The position numbers were made by a program, and so were the translations under genes. Below are positions 1-10,670 of a stretch of DNA of 64,000 nucleotides, in pieces. Origin of the DNA: Niebla homalea (taxonomy: Eukaryota > Ascomycota > Lecanoromycetes > Lecanorales > Ramalinaceae). How positions within the stretch are numbered: position 1 is the first letter of the stretch; every line of letters starts with the position of its first letter. The DNA lies in assembly GCA_019925105.1 (NCBI GenBank), contig JAHGAU010000006.1, positions 1,488,001 through 1,552,000 of the forward strand, written 5' to 3'. The notes beneath the pieces were generated by a model. That model was not told the origin of the DNA. It did no database searches and was given only the letters and a program-made list of their open reading frames with translations.

Positions 1-1
1 A

Positions 2-481
2 GTGCCGCCATCGCTGCATGAGAAAACATACGAACAAGCTGAAGTGCTCACATCGAGTACATCCGATTGCGGTCAGGAGTATTATGCTTCAGCTCCGACT
101 GGGGAAAGTGCTAGTGATATTCCTGCAGCCAGTGCGGTGCAAATTTGTACCTTGGTATCAGGAAAGGTGCTGAGCTCGTCTGCCTACATACCCAGCATGG
201 CTTCCCCATCCAACGTGGAGGGAGGAAGGAAAGGGCAAGGGTCAGCCCGCAGGCTCGTTGTGCGCCCAGAGCGCTGCCGGAGCGAACATGACTGGCCCAT
301 CCGTCCCAGCCTTTTGGGCAATGCTCCCACACCAGATGTCACCATGGATCAAGCATGGCTGGATCTTCTGATCTCCCAACTACAGCGGCCTCAGCAGCCT
401 GGGCACCCCCTTCTCAAAGAATGGCACCAGGTGGAGTGTCCAGCTCTTCAGACGTTCCATACACGGCCTGCTCTTGCTTGA
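2..481 (+). CDS. Dubious open frame at window edge, hypothetical
   Basis: The frame is open from the first bases of the window to a TGA at 479-481, about 159 codons, and could be the 3' end of a gene lying to the left. The translation is Ser/Ala/Pro rich with no domain I recognise. It ends in a slightly more ordered stretch containing DQAWLDLLISQLQRP. There is no ATG at the left edge, the opposite strand also has open frames here, and no splice sites support it. It may be non-coding. Nothing in the sequence suggests a function. Confidence 0.2.
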   Translation: MPPSLHEKTYEQAEVLTSSTSDCGQEYYASAPTGESASDIPAASAVQICTLVSGKVLSSSAYIPSMASPSNVEGGRKGQGSARRLVVRPERCRSEHDWPIRPSLLGNAPTPDVTMDQAWLDLLISQLQRPQQPGHPLLKEWHQVECPALQTFHTRPALA

Positions 482-2734
482 TGAAACCTTGCAAGCCGCG
501 CACAAATTACTCCTCCCATGTATCGGTCCAGCTGTTGCTCTAGGTTATGTTGCCCTGATAGGCGGGGACGCGGAATCCATATTTGTCCTCGGGGGAATAG
601 CCGATACCGTCTCGCTGCGTCTGGGCAAGCATGGCACAAGATTCCTTAGGATCCGGGATGACCATTGCCAAGTCAAGAAGGCGCAGAGATAGGAATAGCT
701 GGCTGAGACTGAGGGGAGGCTCTCGAGGGGGAAACGTGTGCAGGAGTTTGACAGACTCGTACTCTGTAGAGCTCATTCGATACCTCCGGCGATAGATGAA
801 GGAAGATCTCACCTCCATCGAGCATGCCTTTACCGCGTTCACCTACCGCGATCTGTGCTTCCAGCTTCTGTTCAGCGGTTCAACTATTCATGAATGCTTA
901 AACGCCGATGCTGAACCTTCAAGGAATATGCGCTCTCGCTCCCGCTCCCCTCGGCCAACACCCACGTCTAGACGGGCGGTCTGTGTCCCGGAGCTCGCGC
1001 TATAAGCATTGGCTGAGATGATTCGAGCATTCAAGGGTAACCCTGGCTCCTATCAACATTGAACCTTGACTGATTGCGGCTGAATGCGAGAGTAGCATTC
1101 ATTGGGCAGATGCAATTGAGATTGAATAAGGCTCACTCTCTATCAGACAATCATTTCAACCACCACTCGGTCATCACTAAGCACCAGCATGATATTGATT
1201 CTGATGAGAAGTTGCTCGCCGGGACATCGTCATCCCCCCGGCCTTCCTCCTGTATTCCTTTCATCTCCTTTACCCTGCTCTTTTTTCCATTTAAATCACC
1301 CCAATTCTTGCTGTGAGGCCTCTAGTACCCTGCAGTTCATTCCTCACCCCCATATTTCTGCCCTTGCTTGACGCACAGCTCCCTATGCCTAGATGACAAT
1401 GATACCTAGGGGATGATATAACAACAAAGATTGCCTGAAGAAATTCAAACCGCATGTTTCGGTAAAGAGGAGACAGGTGAAGGAAGCAACCGGAACTTGA
1501 CGGGACATATCATCTCCACGGCTGAAGAGGGAGATGTAGAGGGGGTGGAAAAACACTTTGCTAAAGGTTGGACCTTCTCCCCAGTGATGGCACGATTGAC
1601 TTACTTCGCTTCGGCGGCATTATCCATGATATATGCTGGGTCACTGCTTCTGTGAATGACAGCCTTTCTTTCGCGTGGCTTTTATCATCCCCCTCCCCCC
1701 CTTAGACAGGTTGCACGCCGCTCGGTGCGGAGGGCCAGTCAGATCGGTAGGTAGGTAGGAAAGCAACCGTGAGCGGTGGCGCCATTCCCTATTTCTCTTG
1801 CTCTCTCGTCCCCCACTTTTCCCACGTACGTACTCATACATGGACAAGCATCATTGCTTCAAGCACCATCGATTAGACCCTCCACCGGCCTCCCCTCCCA
1901 AGGCCAACGAAATGCTTCGCCGGCGCGATACCTCACCTCCAAGACTGACCGACCGTCCCCCCTCCACGCCTCCAGGACCCCCTCGCCTGTCGTGGCTTTG
2001 CGACGACCGGGCGACCGAGCGACCGAGCGACCGAGCGCCCCATACCCATATTCCCAGCTTTCACGCCGCTTTCCACCGCTTCCTGTCTCAAAAGACAAAC
2101 GACAGTCAAGCCCTTCTTCCATCATCATCGTCATCATCATCATCATTACCAAGTCCGAGGTTTTTCGTGGACGCCTTCCACTCAGCCCCAGACTTCCCAT
2201 CTTCACCAAACAGGGGGAGCGGGGGAAATTCGTTGGCTTCGAGATGGAAACGGCTTACCAATGTGCAACAACTACTCTGCCGCAGGATAAACCGATTCAC
2301 CGGGGTCGGCAGAGAACATTGGGGGAAGGACATTCGACCCCTGCGATATCGCATCGGTGACGGCCTTCATGCCATGGAAGGCGTACCACAGCATGTAGCC
2401 GACCATTCTAGCGCCTCGTTTTGAATATGACTTGGTGTAACAGTAACTTTGCACCATACACATGAAAAATGGAAATCGTGATAGTACTCCTCCAACACCC
2501 GAAATCATTTTTGCCCTCGGAGCAGCAGCAAAGATGGCAATCTGCTTCGGGGAGTCAATGTTTCATGTTGAACATTATAGCATATGTAAATTCCCCCAAC
2601 TTCCAAGAAAGACCCGCCAGGATGGAGGGATGCTTTGGCCTCTTGACGTTCACCGGTATATCAGGTAACCCGGGAATCGTTGTATTCTGCACCCCACCCG
2701 GATCGGATTTCGACACGCGCCAAATTGTAGGTCC
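482..2734. other. Gene-poor stretch with simple repeats
   Basis: I see no gene I can support in this 2.2 kb. A minus-strand open frame at 540-842 and plus-strand frames at 1776-2424 lack homology-like features and splice logic. A CAT/ATC-type trinucleotide run lies at about 2120-2150. The 'GAGCGACC' motif is repeated around 2013-2036. A 44-codon minus-strand ATG frame at 2272-2406 has a natural-looking composition but nothing to anchor it. Confidence 0.4.
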
Positions 2735-3106
2735 TCAGTGCTGCATCTCATCAGGTCAGCGGGCCCAGTTCAGTCAAAGTGGAGGACGGACGTCTGAAAA
2801 ACTTACGCCTATCTGCATCTCCTCCAGCAGCGCGCGAGCTTTGAGATACAACGCCCTGTTCAGCACATGCTCATGATTCTTGGTGACTTCATCTATCCTG
2901 CTGACAGTGTTTGGGAGAGGTCTTCGCGGATGCTCTTTAGTAAGTCCTTCGACTTTTCTGATGGTAGGGTAGATATTGATAAGTTAGTAGTCATGTTGTC
3001 GGGATTTTGGCGTTGGCGGTGCACTGTTGCAAGAGAGTGGCAGGAGTTGAGAGCGGCTTTCGGAGTGAGTCATGTGACCGGCTATTGCATACCTATGAAG
3101 TGCCAT
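2735..3106 (-). CDS. Probable small three-exon gene, 56-aa hypothetical protein
   Basis: Hand-built model. Exon 1 is 3093-3106 (ATG at 3106, 14 nt), exon 2 is 2807-2957 and exon 3 is 2735-2740 (His plus stop). Introns are 135 and 66 nt with GTATGC..CAG and GTAAGT..CAG borders. The first carries a canonical TACTAAC branch site about 26 nt before its acceptor. The three exons close in one frame, giving 56 residues. The second half (from SRIDEVTKN to LEEMQIGH) is charged, probably helical and heptad-like. I do not recognise the family. A second frame through the first half of exon 2 also looks protein-like (KSKDLLKSIREDLSQ), so a different upstream exon or a small indel is possible. Good splice signals argue for a real gene; the function is unknown. 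Confidence 0.4.
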
Positions 3107-3364
3107 GCGGCGAATGATGCGATTGCGGATGGCAAAGGGTAGGGGGGCGAAATTTACGGGATCGAAAGGGGTTGGAGAGAAAGAGCTTTGGTTTTTTTGG
3201 GGTGGGGGGGATGGTGGTAGGTACCCCAGGCTGTTGCTGGAGGATGAAGTTAAAAAACGGGAAGGGAGGGATGTGGAACGTAAGACCAGTCCGCACAGCC
3301 AGCTGCGTCGGCACGACGAAGAACAGCTGGTCGAGCAATCATTCCTCCAACGGAGGCTATGAGG

Positions 3365-3400
<36 letters not shown>

Positions 3401-4467
3401 CGGGTGGGCGCGCGGGGTTCGAGGTTGGAGACCGGGCAGCCTTCGTTTTTAGGCCTGACGCTGTGATTCGATGGAGCTTTCTCGTGATGTTGATCGCTTT
3501 CGGATGGTCGGCTGGCCCGCACCACACATTTCCAATGTGATGAGAAAGGGGTGGGGGGACTAACATATGGGGAAGGGGGAGGGCCAGATCCCCAGCTTCG
3601 GTAAAGAAGGCATGTTGATTCGATGCCTTGGACTTCCGGGTCCAATGTGAAAAGGCGATCCGCAAATACTGTAGAATGCTGAACCTAGACTAGGTGAGCC
3701 CCATCTTCATCTCAATGCATACACGCTCGAAAGCTTCGTAGCACCCAAGGGACAAACCCCACTAATCTGTGTTATTCGTCAAGGATATTTGCAGCTGACA
3801 TTAGTTCAAAGACTGCTAAAGGAAGGGGCACAGGTTGAACGATCTGGAGAAAAAGCACCGACGAGCACTCAGCTAAGAGGTCCTCGGCGTCAATCCATTT
3901 GGTGGTTCGTGATATGCTCCTGGCAATGATAATGCCAGTTCTGTGTTTATATACAAATACAGGAGATGACCTCAAAAAAGAGACGAAAACAACAGAATGA
4001 GATGTTCTCAAATGATAAAGTAGACCCTCCTTCTTGCCGTGGTATCATCACCGGGTGTGCCGAAGGGGAGATGTTGCTTGTATTCGCTGGTTTTGGGGGA
4101 CCACGCTGCTATCGTCGTTATTGTTGTCATCATCGATGGTGTTGATGCTGCGGAGGTATATCCAAAAAAAGGATGCTTCCTCGACCGACCGAGCTGAAAC
4201 GGCTGTGACCAGGGAGAGATTGTTTTCGCTGGCTGCCGTGCTCAAGGTCCGCGTCGTCAAATTATATCGCCCTCCCATATCTCCCTAGCTAGCTCTTTTC
4301 AAAAAAAAACTCAAAAAACAAAACAAAAGGTGAAGTGCAAAGAACACAGCTCCCCCGCACCAGCAAGCTCCAGCGATCCCTTTGAATTTCGCTTGTGGCG
4401 TCCCTGCCGTATCCCAACCCTGTTGTGAACGCCCCGTGGATGAAATGCAAATAACAAAAGCCGGCCC
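3107..4467. other. Intergenic region, no supported gene
   Basis: The stretch holds only shadow frames. It contains the CA microsatellite annotated separately and short G-runs (3195-3210, 3548-3560). The right part, up to 4467, is the 3' flank of the STB3 homologue, with an A-rich run at about 4302-4328. Confidence 0.5.
3365..3396. repeat. (CA)n microsatellite
   Basis: An almost pure CA/AC dinucleotide run of about 15 units, flanked by 'gaggct' and 'aaacgcggg'. It creates artefactual Cys-Val/Thr-His repeats in several open frames on both strands. It is likely length-polymorphic between isolates. Confidence 0.9.
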
Positions 4468-5691
4468 TTAAACGGAGCTCAATTTCAACAATGCCTCGAC
4501 CGCCTCCCGATCTTGCGTGCCCAATCCAATATCCGGCACCATTCCCTCGCTCGAAGACACGAAATCCTGAAACTCCTTTGTAGGCGCAGCAGAAGGCCGC
4601 CGCTGCTTCCCATGTAATGATACACTGTTTGTTGGCACTGATTTTGCAAAATTGGAGGAGGATCGTTGCTTTGTGATGGCCCCCCTGCCACGGCCTCGCG
4701 TTTCCAGGTGAGAATGCTGTCTTCGCTGATGAGGTCGGAGAAGACCTCCTGTCATGGGACACGAGGCCTGCCGAAGAGCTGCTGCACCTATGCTGGCCCA
4801 GTCTTCTTCGTCCGTCGCATCGTCCAGGTCCGCGTTCGATCTCGAGACAGCGCGAACGATAGGTGAGGTGCAGATTTGGCCGTCCATGGACATCTTGTCA
4901 GCCTCATGTTGCTGGACTGAGACATCATCCGTCATAGAGTCAACGGAAATGTCCGAGGCGAGCGAGCCGTGGGACGGACGATCCTGCTGCTGCTGATCGC
5001 GTGGTATTGGCAGGCTCTTCGTCGCAGTGCGGTCCTCCAGTTGAGGCTGACCTCGTTTTTGTGCCTCCCACCGACCCCAGCCGACCTTTTCGAAGGCGAC
5101 TTCGCTGTTGAGGCCGCCCAACTGGCCATCGCTGCCTCGACCTTCCAACGCACCCACGACTATTCTCCTTGCCTTTGCTGGCGGGATGCCAGAGAAGCCA
5201 GGTACGGTATGGGTAAGGTGACCCATGATGAAGCGGATTGCCAGAGGGCCATTGTCAAGGAGGACGGTCGGTAGGTGGTGCTTTGCCAGCATGGTGGAGG
5301 TGATGTCGCCGACTGCATCGGGAGCCTCTAGGCTACGAAGGCGGCGAGCGGTCAGGCCGCGCTGGGGCAAGTCTTGAGCTTTGGCATGTTCGACGGCTTC
5401 TTCCAGATCGATGTCGGAGTCGACATGGGTGGCGGCGGGAGGGGTGGGAGGGTCGTTGGAGCGGCGAAGAGAGTATGTTTGAGGAGGAAGAGACGGAGAG
5501 ATGGAGTTGGGAGGAGTGGGGAGACCACTGGTCTTGGGTTTGGTGGGAAGAGATTTGGCAGCAACGGAGGCAAAGCTCTCTCTGCCGTCCCAAAGGATTG
5601 TTTCACGAGGTTGAGGGATTTTGACCGACTCCGTCATTCCAGCAAGTGCTAGAGCGAGGCTAGAGGAAGCGTTGGTGCTGGTAGGAGCCAT
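4468..5691 (-). CDS. STB3: Stb3-type Sin3-binding protein
   Basis: Single-exon 407-aa protein with ATG at 5691. Residues about 130-215 form the Stb3/Sin3-binding domain. It starts at TSTMLAKHHLPTVLLDNGPL, continues with a conserved IRFIMGHLTHTVPGFSGIPPAK segment and ends near FEKVGWGRWEA. In yeast, Stb3 binds the ribosomal RNA processing element (RRPE, AAAATTTT-like) and recruits the Sin3-Rpd3 deacetylase to repress ribosome-biogenesis genes when TORC1/Sch9 signalling is low. The rest is disordered, with a poly-Gln patch, SP/TP sites and an RGRGRG patch near residue 325. The leader on the minus strand has a good donor (AG|gtacgtac near 6117), so a 5'-UTR intron is likely. Family assignment is by recognition of the core domain; DNA specificity here is inferred. 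Confidence 0.85.
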   Translation of the reverse strand: MAPTSTNASSSLALALAGMTESVKIPQPRETILWDGRESFASVAAKSLPTKPKTSGLPTPPNSISPSLPPQTYSLRRSNDPPTPPAATHVDSDIDLEEAVEHAKAQDLPQRGLTARRLRSLEAPDAVGDITSTMLAKHHLPTVLLDNGPLAIRFIMGHLTHTVPGFSGIPPAKARRIVVGALEGRGSDGQLGGLNSEVAFEKVGWGRWEAQKRGQPQLEDRTATKSLPIPRDQQQQDRPSHGSLASDISVDSMTDDVSVQQHEADKMSMDGQICTSPIVRAVSRSNADLDDATDEEDWASIGAAALRQASCPMTGGLLRPHQRRQHSHLETRGRGRGAITKQRSSSNFAKSVPTNSVSLHGKQRRPSAAPTKEFQDFVSSSEGMVPDIGLGTQDREAVEALLKLSSV

Positions 5692-7059
5692 AAGGTCGAT
5701 GGATTTTGGAGGTGCTTTGTTTCTTTGGTGTCTGGCAAAAGAACGCGTATGAGTCAGCTTGGGGATTCGTGTTGATTCTGCAGAAGTCGGTGATCAAATG
5801 AAGCATGGAAGGGTGTCGCGTTGGGAAGTGCAAGTGAAAGGAGAGGAAGACTGACAAGAAACAAAGGGTGATGTTGGGATCTGGCGTGCTGACTGAAAGC
5901 TGGTGGTAGCTTCTCAGTTGATGGTCGAAAGCGGCGAAGGAAGCGACGGGTGTGGGAAGATAAGACTTGGGAGCAAGCTGGCCGATGACTGAGTTGGAAT
6001 GGTTGCTGAAAATCCTGTTGATGGTGATGGAGGGTCAGTTAGGATGGTGAAAGCAAAGAAGCAGATGGAGTTGCTTGAAGGATGGAAAGTGGGGGGGGGC
6101 AAGCGATGCGTACGTACCTGACTGGTTATTTGGGAGAGAGAGAGAGAGCTGTCTGGCGTCTGGTCTGCGTCTGAATCTGGGAGAGAGAGTTGCACATGTA
6201 AAAAAGGGTGGCTCCCTTTGGCTCAAGTTTGGCACGCCAGATCGATCAACCAATCAGTAATCATGCTCGGTCATTCTAATCTGCTTGCGGTATAGACGGC
6301 TGGTGACGGGTCTAAGCAAGTCATGCACTGATTTCACTCTTTCCAGTGGTGCTACAGCCTACACACTAACAGACTACCACTATGATTTGAGTGATCTGCT
6401 CCGCACTTTCGCCCAACGCTTTGCCTAATTCAAATCAAGTGGTCTGAGCAGTGAGCAGTCAGCAGTCGTAGCCAAGTTCTCTTTCTTCCTTTCTCCTTGT
6501 TCCTATCTGGTCTCGACTAGGGGGGATCATCATCACCTGGGCATTGTTCATGCATTCTTTTGGTGGCCAAGTATGTTGGTAGTTTGCATGTGATGTCCCG
6601 GTGCCGGAGGCTCCGTCTTTTAGTCTTTAGCATAAAATAAGACTTTGATAAAAGAACCTGGAATTTGCATTTCGGGAACCGAAAAGCAACCTGCCGAAGG
6701 TGCACAACCCTGGCGCAAGCAGCCCTTCCCTTCCCAACCACCCACACCACCACCAAGACTTGGTTATTACCCTTATCAACCCCAACATATCCACCACTCT
6801 TATCTGCCTGGCAGATAGATAGGGCGAATGTCTCGGTGAAATTGCTCTAGTGGAAGCGAATGGCTTCGATACACACCCCATGCTTATCTATCATGTAACG
6901 CTTGGCTATCGGTGCGCCATCATTCGCAGAAGTTGCGCAGGAACCAATCCATCCCCGCACGTTGTTACAAAGTCATCGGATAAAAAGGAATCATAACGTG
7001 ATCTGCTCAACACCTTGTCGTGATTCACGATCGCCCTCACTTACGCATCTGCCATCATG
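5692..7059. other. STB3 leader/promoter and 3' flank of the TBC gene
   Basis: No supported coding sequence. The left half is the probable 5' leader of STB3, with a minus-strand donor at about 6117, GA-rich tracts (6130-6150) and a G9 run at about 6090. The right half separates the STB3 promoter from the end of the TBC gene; only shadow frames occur there. Confidence 0.5.
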
Positions 7060-9367
7060 TCATCGCTTCCTTCTCGCTACACTGAAAATATCATCACCAT
7101 CATCTGCATCATCTTCCATCTGTACATTGCCAAACAAGCTGCCTTCTTTCCTCTCTTTCGGGTGCCCACTGTTTCTAGAGAAGGGAGATGTAGCAACGAA
7201 TTCGCTCTTCTGCTTCTGCTCTTCACCAAGCATCCAGGAATACGGAGATTGAGCCAGTGAAGGCCGTGCGTCTGGCGACAAATTTGGAGGTGTCTGTGGC
7301 TGAGCTCGTGTTGGAGGTATTGGCGCGCTCCCGGAGGCATTTCTCCCCCTGGATTTGGTCCTCGTGGGTACAGCTTCCTTATCGATTGGTCCATCCACCG
7401 TTCCTGGCGGAGATGGCGTCCTTTTCCGCCCGGGAGGCGCAATATCGGGCGTGGCGCCGATAGAAGCCTGCTCGTCCGCTGCAGAAAGCATGTCCGCCGG
7501 GAGCGGCATTTTGGAGTTTTCCAAGTACACCTGAACGAATTGCACTTTGGCAATGGCAAGGCTAAATGCCTCGGATTTGGCTTCCTCCCCATCATGCACC
7601 TTGACGTCTTTCTGCTGCGACCAGAGCTCGTTCATCGAAGCGGCAAGCATCCTGGCCAACGCTTTGTTCCTGTTCTCAAGTGCTTCAACCTCTGCAAGCA
7701 AATCAGGTCGAGCTTCCTCAGACGACGCTTGTTCACTGTCTTGCGACGACCTTGCTTTGCTCTCCCCTCCCCGCCCTGGCGATGCATTTACAGATTGAAG
7801 CCCTTGTACTGCACCCTTGAGTGCTTTCGCAACTCCCCACCGTTCGCCGCGATTGTATATGCCCCTGGCTGCTTCGTGTATGATGCTCTCGATGCCCCCC
7901 GGCTCTTGCAACAACCGCGACGGGGACATGCTCGGGGGCACGGCATTCTTGGCTGCTTTTTGATCTGCCGTTCGTGCACGCTTGATCTTCTTGGGCAATT
8001 TTCTCGTCACCGTGGTCTCGGGCGACTTTTGGGAGTATTTTGCAATCAAATGATCTCCACCGTCAAGATGGAGGTTGTCGCGAAGATATAGAGCATCACC
8101 GACGAATGATGGAGGACCATGTGGAGGGCTTGGGACCGGATACCGGAGGAGCAGCGTCAGAGCTGCTGTATAATCCGCCTCCAAGACTGTATTTGGCTTA
8201 GCAGATGGTTTCTACCCAGCACGCGTCAAGACTCACGCTGCCACCGAATCCGCAAAAGCATGCTGACCGAGATGAAATCAATCAAGTCCAAGGCTGGATC
8301 TTCAGCAAAGAGAAGGTCCCAAAGAGCGAGTACATCCTCGAAAGGAAATTCGCGTCCAAATAGCAGGCGCATCCAGCGTATGAGGAAGATCTGAGGTAGT
8401 ATCTCTATTGCCGTAAGGTGTTCAGCCAGTTCAGGGTCTGCGTGGTGAAGATAGTTTTCATGAATGCGCTTGCTCCGCTCAACGATTGGAGAATTGTTCA
8501 GCATTCCCGTCGTTACAGGATCGCTGCTGTTCCCCATTTCGTAGAAGCTTTTCACATTTCGCATCAGGCTACCGAAGAGGGCGAACGCGTCATGCTCAAT
8601 GTAATTCGCATCCAGTGCGACGCAGACCAGATCATCATCCTCTTCTTCGTGCCTCGTCTCCAGAGCGTCACAGTAGACCACCCAGAGTATCGGGGCAAGA
8701 ACTTCATGCATACCTTGGCGGTATCCAATATCCCGGTTGAGTTTGCAGTAAATGAAGAGGATCTCGAGTAGCATGCCTTGAGCTTTTGGCTCACGGAAAT
8801 AGGCATTCTCCGGCATGCAGCGCTCGACATCTTGGAATATTTCTGCCCTAACCTCTTCATCTTGGCGCAGTGTGTTCCATGGTGACTTTCAACGTCTTAG
8901 TGACTTGTCAGACTCGGGTCAACGAGCAGGCTGGGTCAGCTGGAGAGGTTTTGGCAACTTACCGTCTCGCCGTCTGATAGCGGATCATCTGCAGACAGAT
9001 CGTCGGGATTGCTGAGACTTCGAGTGTAGTGCTCTTTGAGTGAGGTGTATGCGCTTCTGGAATCCGCCAACGTCTTGGACCATGAAGAGGTGTCAAGTGT
9101 CTCGAAGAGGAGGAATGACTGGGAAATGATTGAGTAAGTGACCTTCTTACAGATTCAGATGACCGGTACCTTCCAGCAGATAGACCGCAGTCCCTTCAGA
9201 CAGGGATTCTCTTCGGGAGAGGTTTTCGCTGCCTCCGTAAGAGCTGCAATACTATCTCTGCCATCTAAAGTAGCTTTCCATCGTACCCTTTCCTCTATTA
9301 GTCCAGGAACCTTGGAAGGCAGAGGAGTCCTTACCGAGTCTCTTCTATGAGGCGCATAGCGTCTCAT
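7060..9367 (-). CDS. TBC-domain Rab GTPase-activating protein, TBC1D5-like
   Basis: Four-exon model: 9170-9367, 8963-9118, 8237-8885 and 7060-8186, with introns of 51, 77 and 50 nt; frame closes at 709 aa. The exons join into a TBC domain. It opens with GLRSICWK (about residue 59) and an SFLLFETLD segment. Motif A follows, I-x-x-D-x-x-R, as IFQDVER (I134, D137, arginine finger R140). Motif B is YRQG (glutamine finger Q175). The domain ends in MLLRIRWQLLEADYTAALTLL, the order and spacing of TBC1D5-type Rab7 GAPs that work with retromer at endosomes. The C-terminal half (from about 340) is disordered with a coiled segment (VEALENRNKALARMLAASMNEL). Both catalytic fingers are present, so it should be an active GAP. 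The start is the first ATG that keeps the TBC lead-in; the promoter is shared with the AlkB-like gene. Confidence 0.85.
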
Positions 9368-9599
9368 GAGCCCATCCGTCTCGACATGAAAACACCGCGT
9401 TCGAGTCGTAGCCTTGCAGCCTGGATACTGACCTGCCGAAACCACCAGGAACCATCTCGGATATAATTCCACTAGAACATTTATTCCCGGGACCTCAATG
9501 ACATAGATCGCGTGCCGCCTCGACACTCTCCTACCACGTCAACCATGTAGCCCCTCACTTCTATCTCCTTCCCCCACCATCAACAGGCCCCTCCAGAAC

Positions 9600-10427
9600 G
9601 ATGTCGGCCCCAACCCCAACCCCGACACCAGCTCTCCCCTCCTCCCCCTCCCCGCCGTCCAAATCCCCAACCTCCCAGACGCCGCATACTACATCCCCTC
9701 CTTCCTCCACCCGGACGAAGAATCCCAACTCCTCCACAAAGTCCTCTCAGCCCCACAACCCACCTGGCGACACCTCTCCCACCGCCGGCTGCAAGCGCAC
9801 CCGTCACCCTTGTCCTCCCCAAACAACACACTCCTGGACCTCCCGGGGAAGGGTCTGCCGGACTGGCTCAGCGAGCCGATCGTCTCGAGGATCAAGGGCT
9901 TACGGATAGGTGGGGGGAGCATGGAAGGAGGAGGAGGAGGAGGGCAAGGGCAGGGCGTGTTCGCAGAGAGTCCGCACGGGGGGCCGAATCACTGTCTGGT
10001 GAACGAGTACGTCCCCGGTCAGGGGATCCATGCGCACGAGGACGGGGCCGCGTATTTCCCCGTCGTGTGTACGGTGAGCTTGGGGAGCCACACGGTGCTG
10101 GACGTGCGGCCCAAGGCCGGGTCCTGCGAGCCCGGTGAATGTTCTCCTGCGGCTCGGGACAGAAGGGACGGTTGGCGGATCCTCCAGGAACCACGCTCGT
10201 TGTTGATCACGACGGGGCAGATGTACTTGAATTGCTTGCATGGGATTGAGGGGGTCGAGGTGGATGGGGAGTTGAATCGCGAGAAGATTGCGAATTGGGA
10301 TATGCTTGGCCATCAAGGAGAGTACGCAGAGGGGTGGAAGAGGAGGCAAACGAGGATCAGTCTGACGTATCGGGATGTTGTGAGGGTGAAAAAGGTGGGG
10401 AAGGCGTTGGGGGGGTTGCTGAAGTGA
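9600..10427 (+). CDS. AlkB-family 2OG/Fe(II) dioxygenase, ALKBH6-like (5' end unresolved)
   Basis: The frame ending at 10427 reads through an ALKBH6-type protein. It has an N-terminal AAYYIPSFLHPDEESQLL segment, a TWRHLSHRRLQ segment, a DLPGKGLPDWL segment and NEYVPGQGIHAHEDG (Fe ligands H and D of HxD). These are followed by a distal NCLHGI (third Fe ligand) and RISLTYR (2-oxoglutarate-binding Arg). These oxygenases demethylate nucleic acids; the substrate of ALKBH6 is unsettled. The correct frame has no ATG between the upstream TAG (9504) and 9810, which is already inside the domain. The nearest ATG (9601) is in another frame and reads only a Pro/Thr/Ser-rich peptide. Either an upstream exon carries the start or one base is missing in the C-rich run at 9610-9660. 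The insert GGGGGGQGQG (about 9930-9955) is unusual. Confidence 0.8.
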   Translation, partial: DVGPNPNPDTSSPLLPLPAVQIPNLPDAAYYIPSFLHPDEESQLLHKVLSAPQPTWRHLSHRRLQAHPSPLSSPNNTLLDLPGKGLPDWLSEPIVSRIKGLRIGGGSMEGGGGGGQGQGVFAESPHGGPNHCLVNEYVPGQGIHAHEDGAAYFPVVCTVSLGSHTVLDVRPKAGSCEPGECSPAARDRRDGWRILQEPRSLLITTGQMYLNCLHGIEGVEVDGELNREKIANWDMLGHQGEYAEGWKRRQTRISLTYRDVVRVKKVGKALGGLLK

Positions 10428-10670
10428 CGCTTGCACGGAGGAAATGAGCAGAGGCTGAGGCGATTGAGAATTTTAGCATGGCGTTCAGGTGTCAGACAGG
10501 CTCTCTATGTACAGCTTGCGCTCCTCGCTATGTCGTATCTGAGCAAAAAGGGGGTATATGTATGCTCTGAGTGGTTATCATAAACGGCGGAGGACATTTG
10601 CGCCCGAAGAAGCCTCCAAATGCTTGCTCATTTGGCTTGCTCTTTCTCTAGTAATAAACGCAAGGAAAGC

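Noticed and set aside
2106..2209. Poly-Asp / poly-Met frames on the minus strand
   Set aside because: Produced by a CAT/ATC trinucleotide run; no flanking conserved protein.
2272..2406. Possible 44-aa minus-strand protein starting MVGYMLWYAFHG
   Set aside because: Natural-looking but very short, with no upstream exon, homology or regulatory support; left as a note in the gene-poor entry.
2984..3665. Frames containing long Cys-Val or Thr-His repeats
   Set aside because: Translations of the (CA)n microsatellite, not a cysteine-rich protein.
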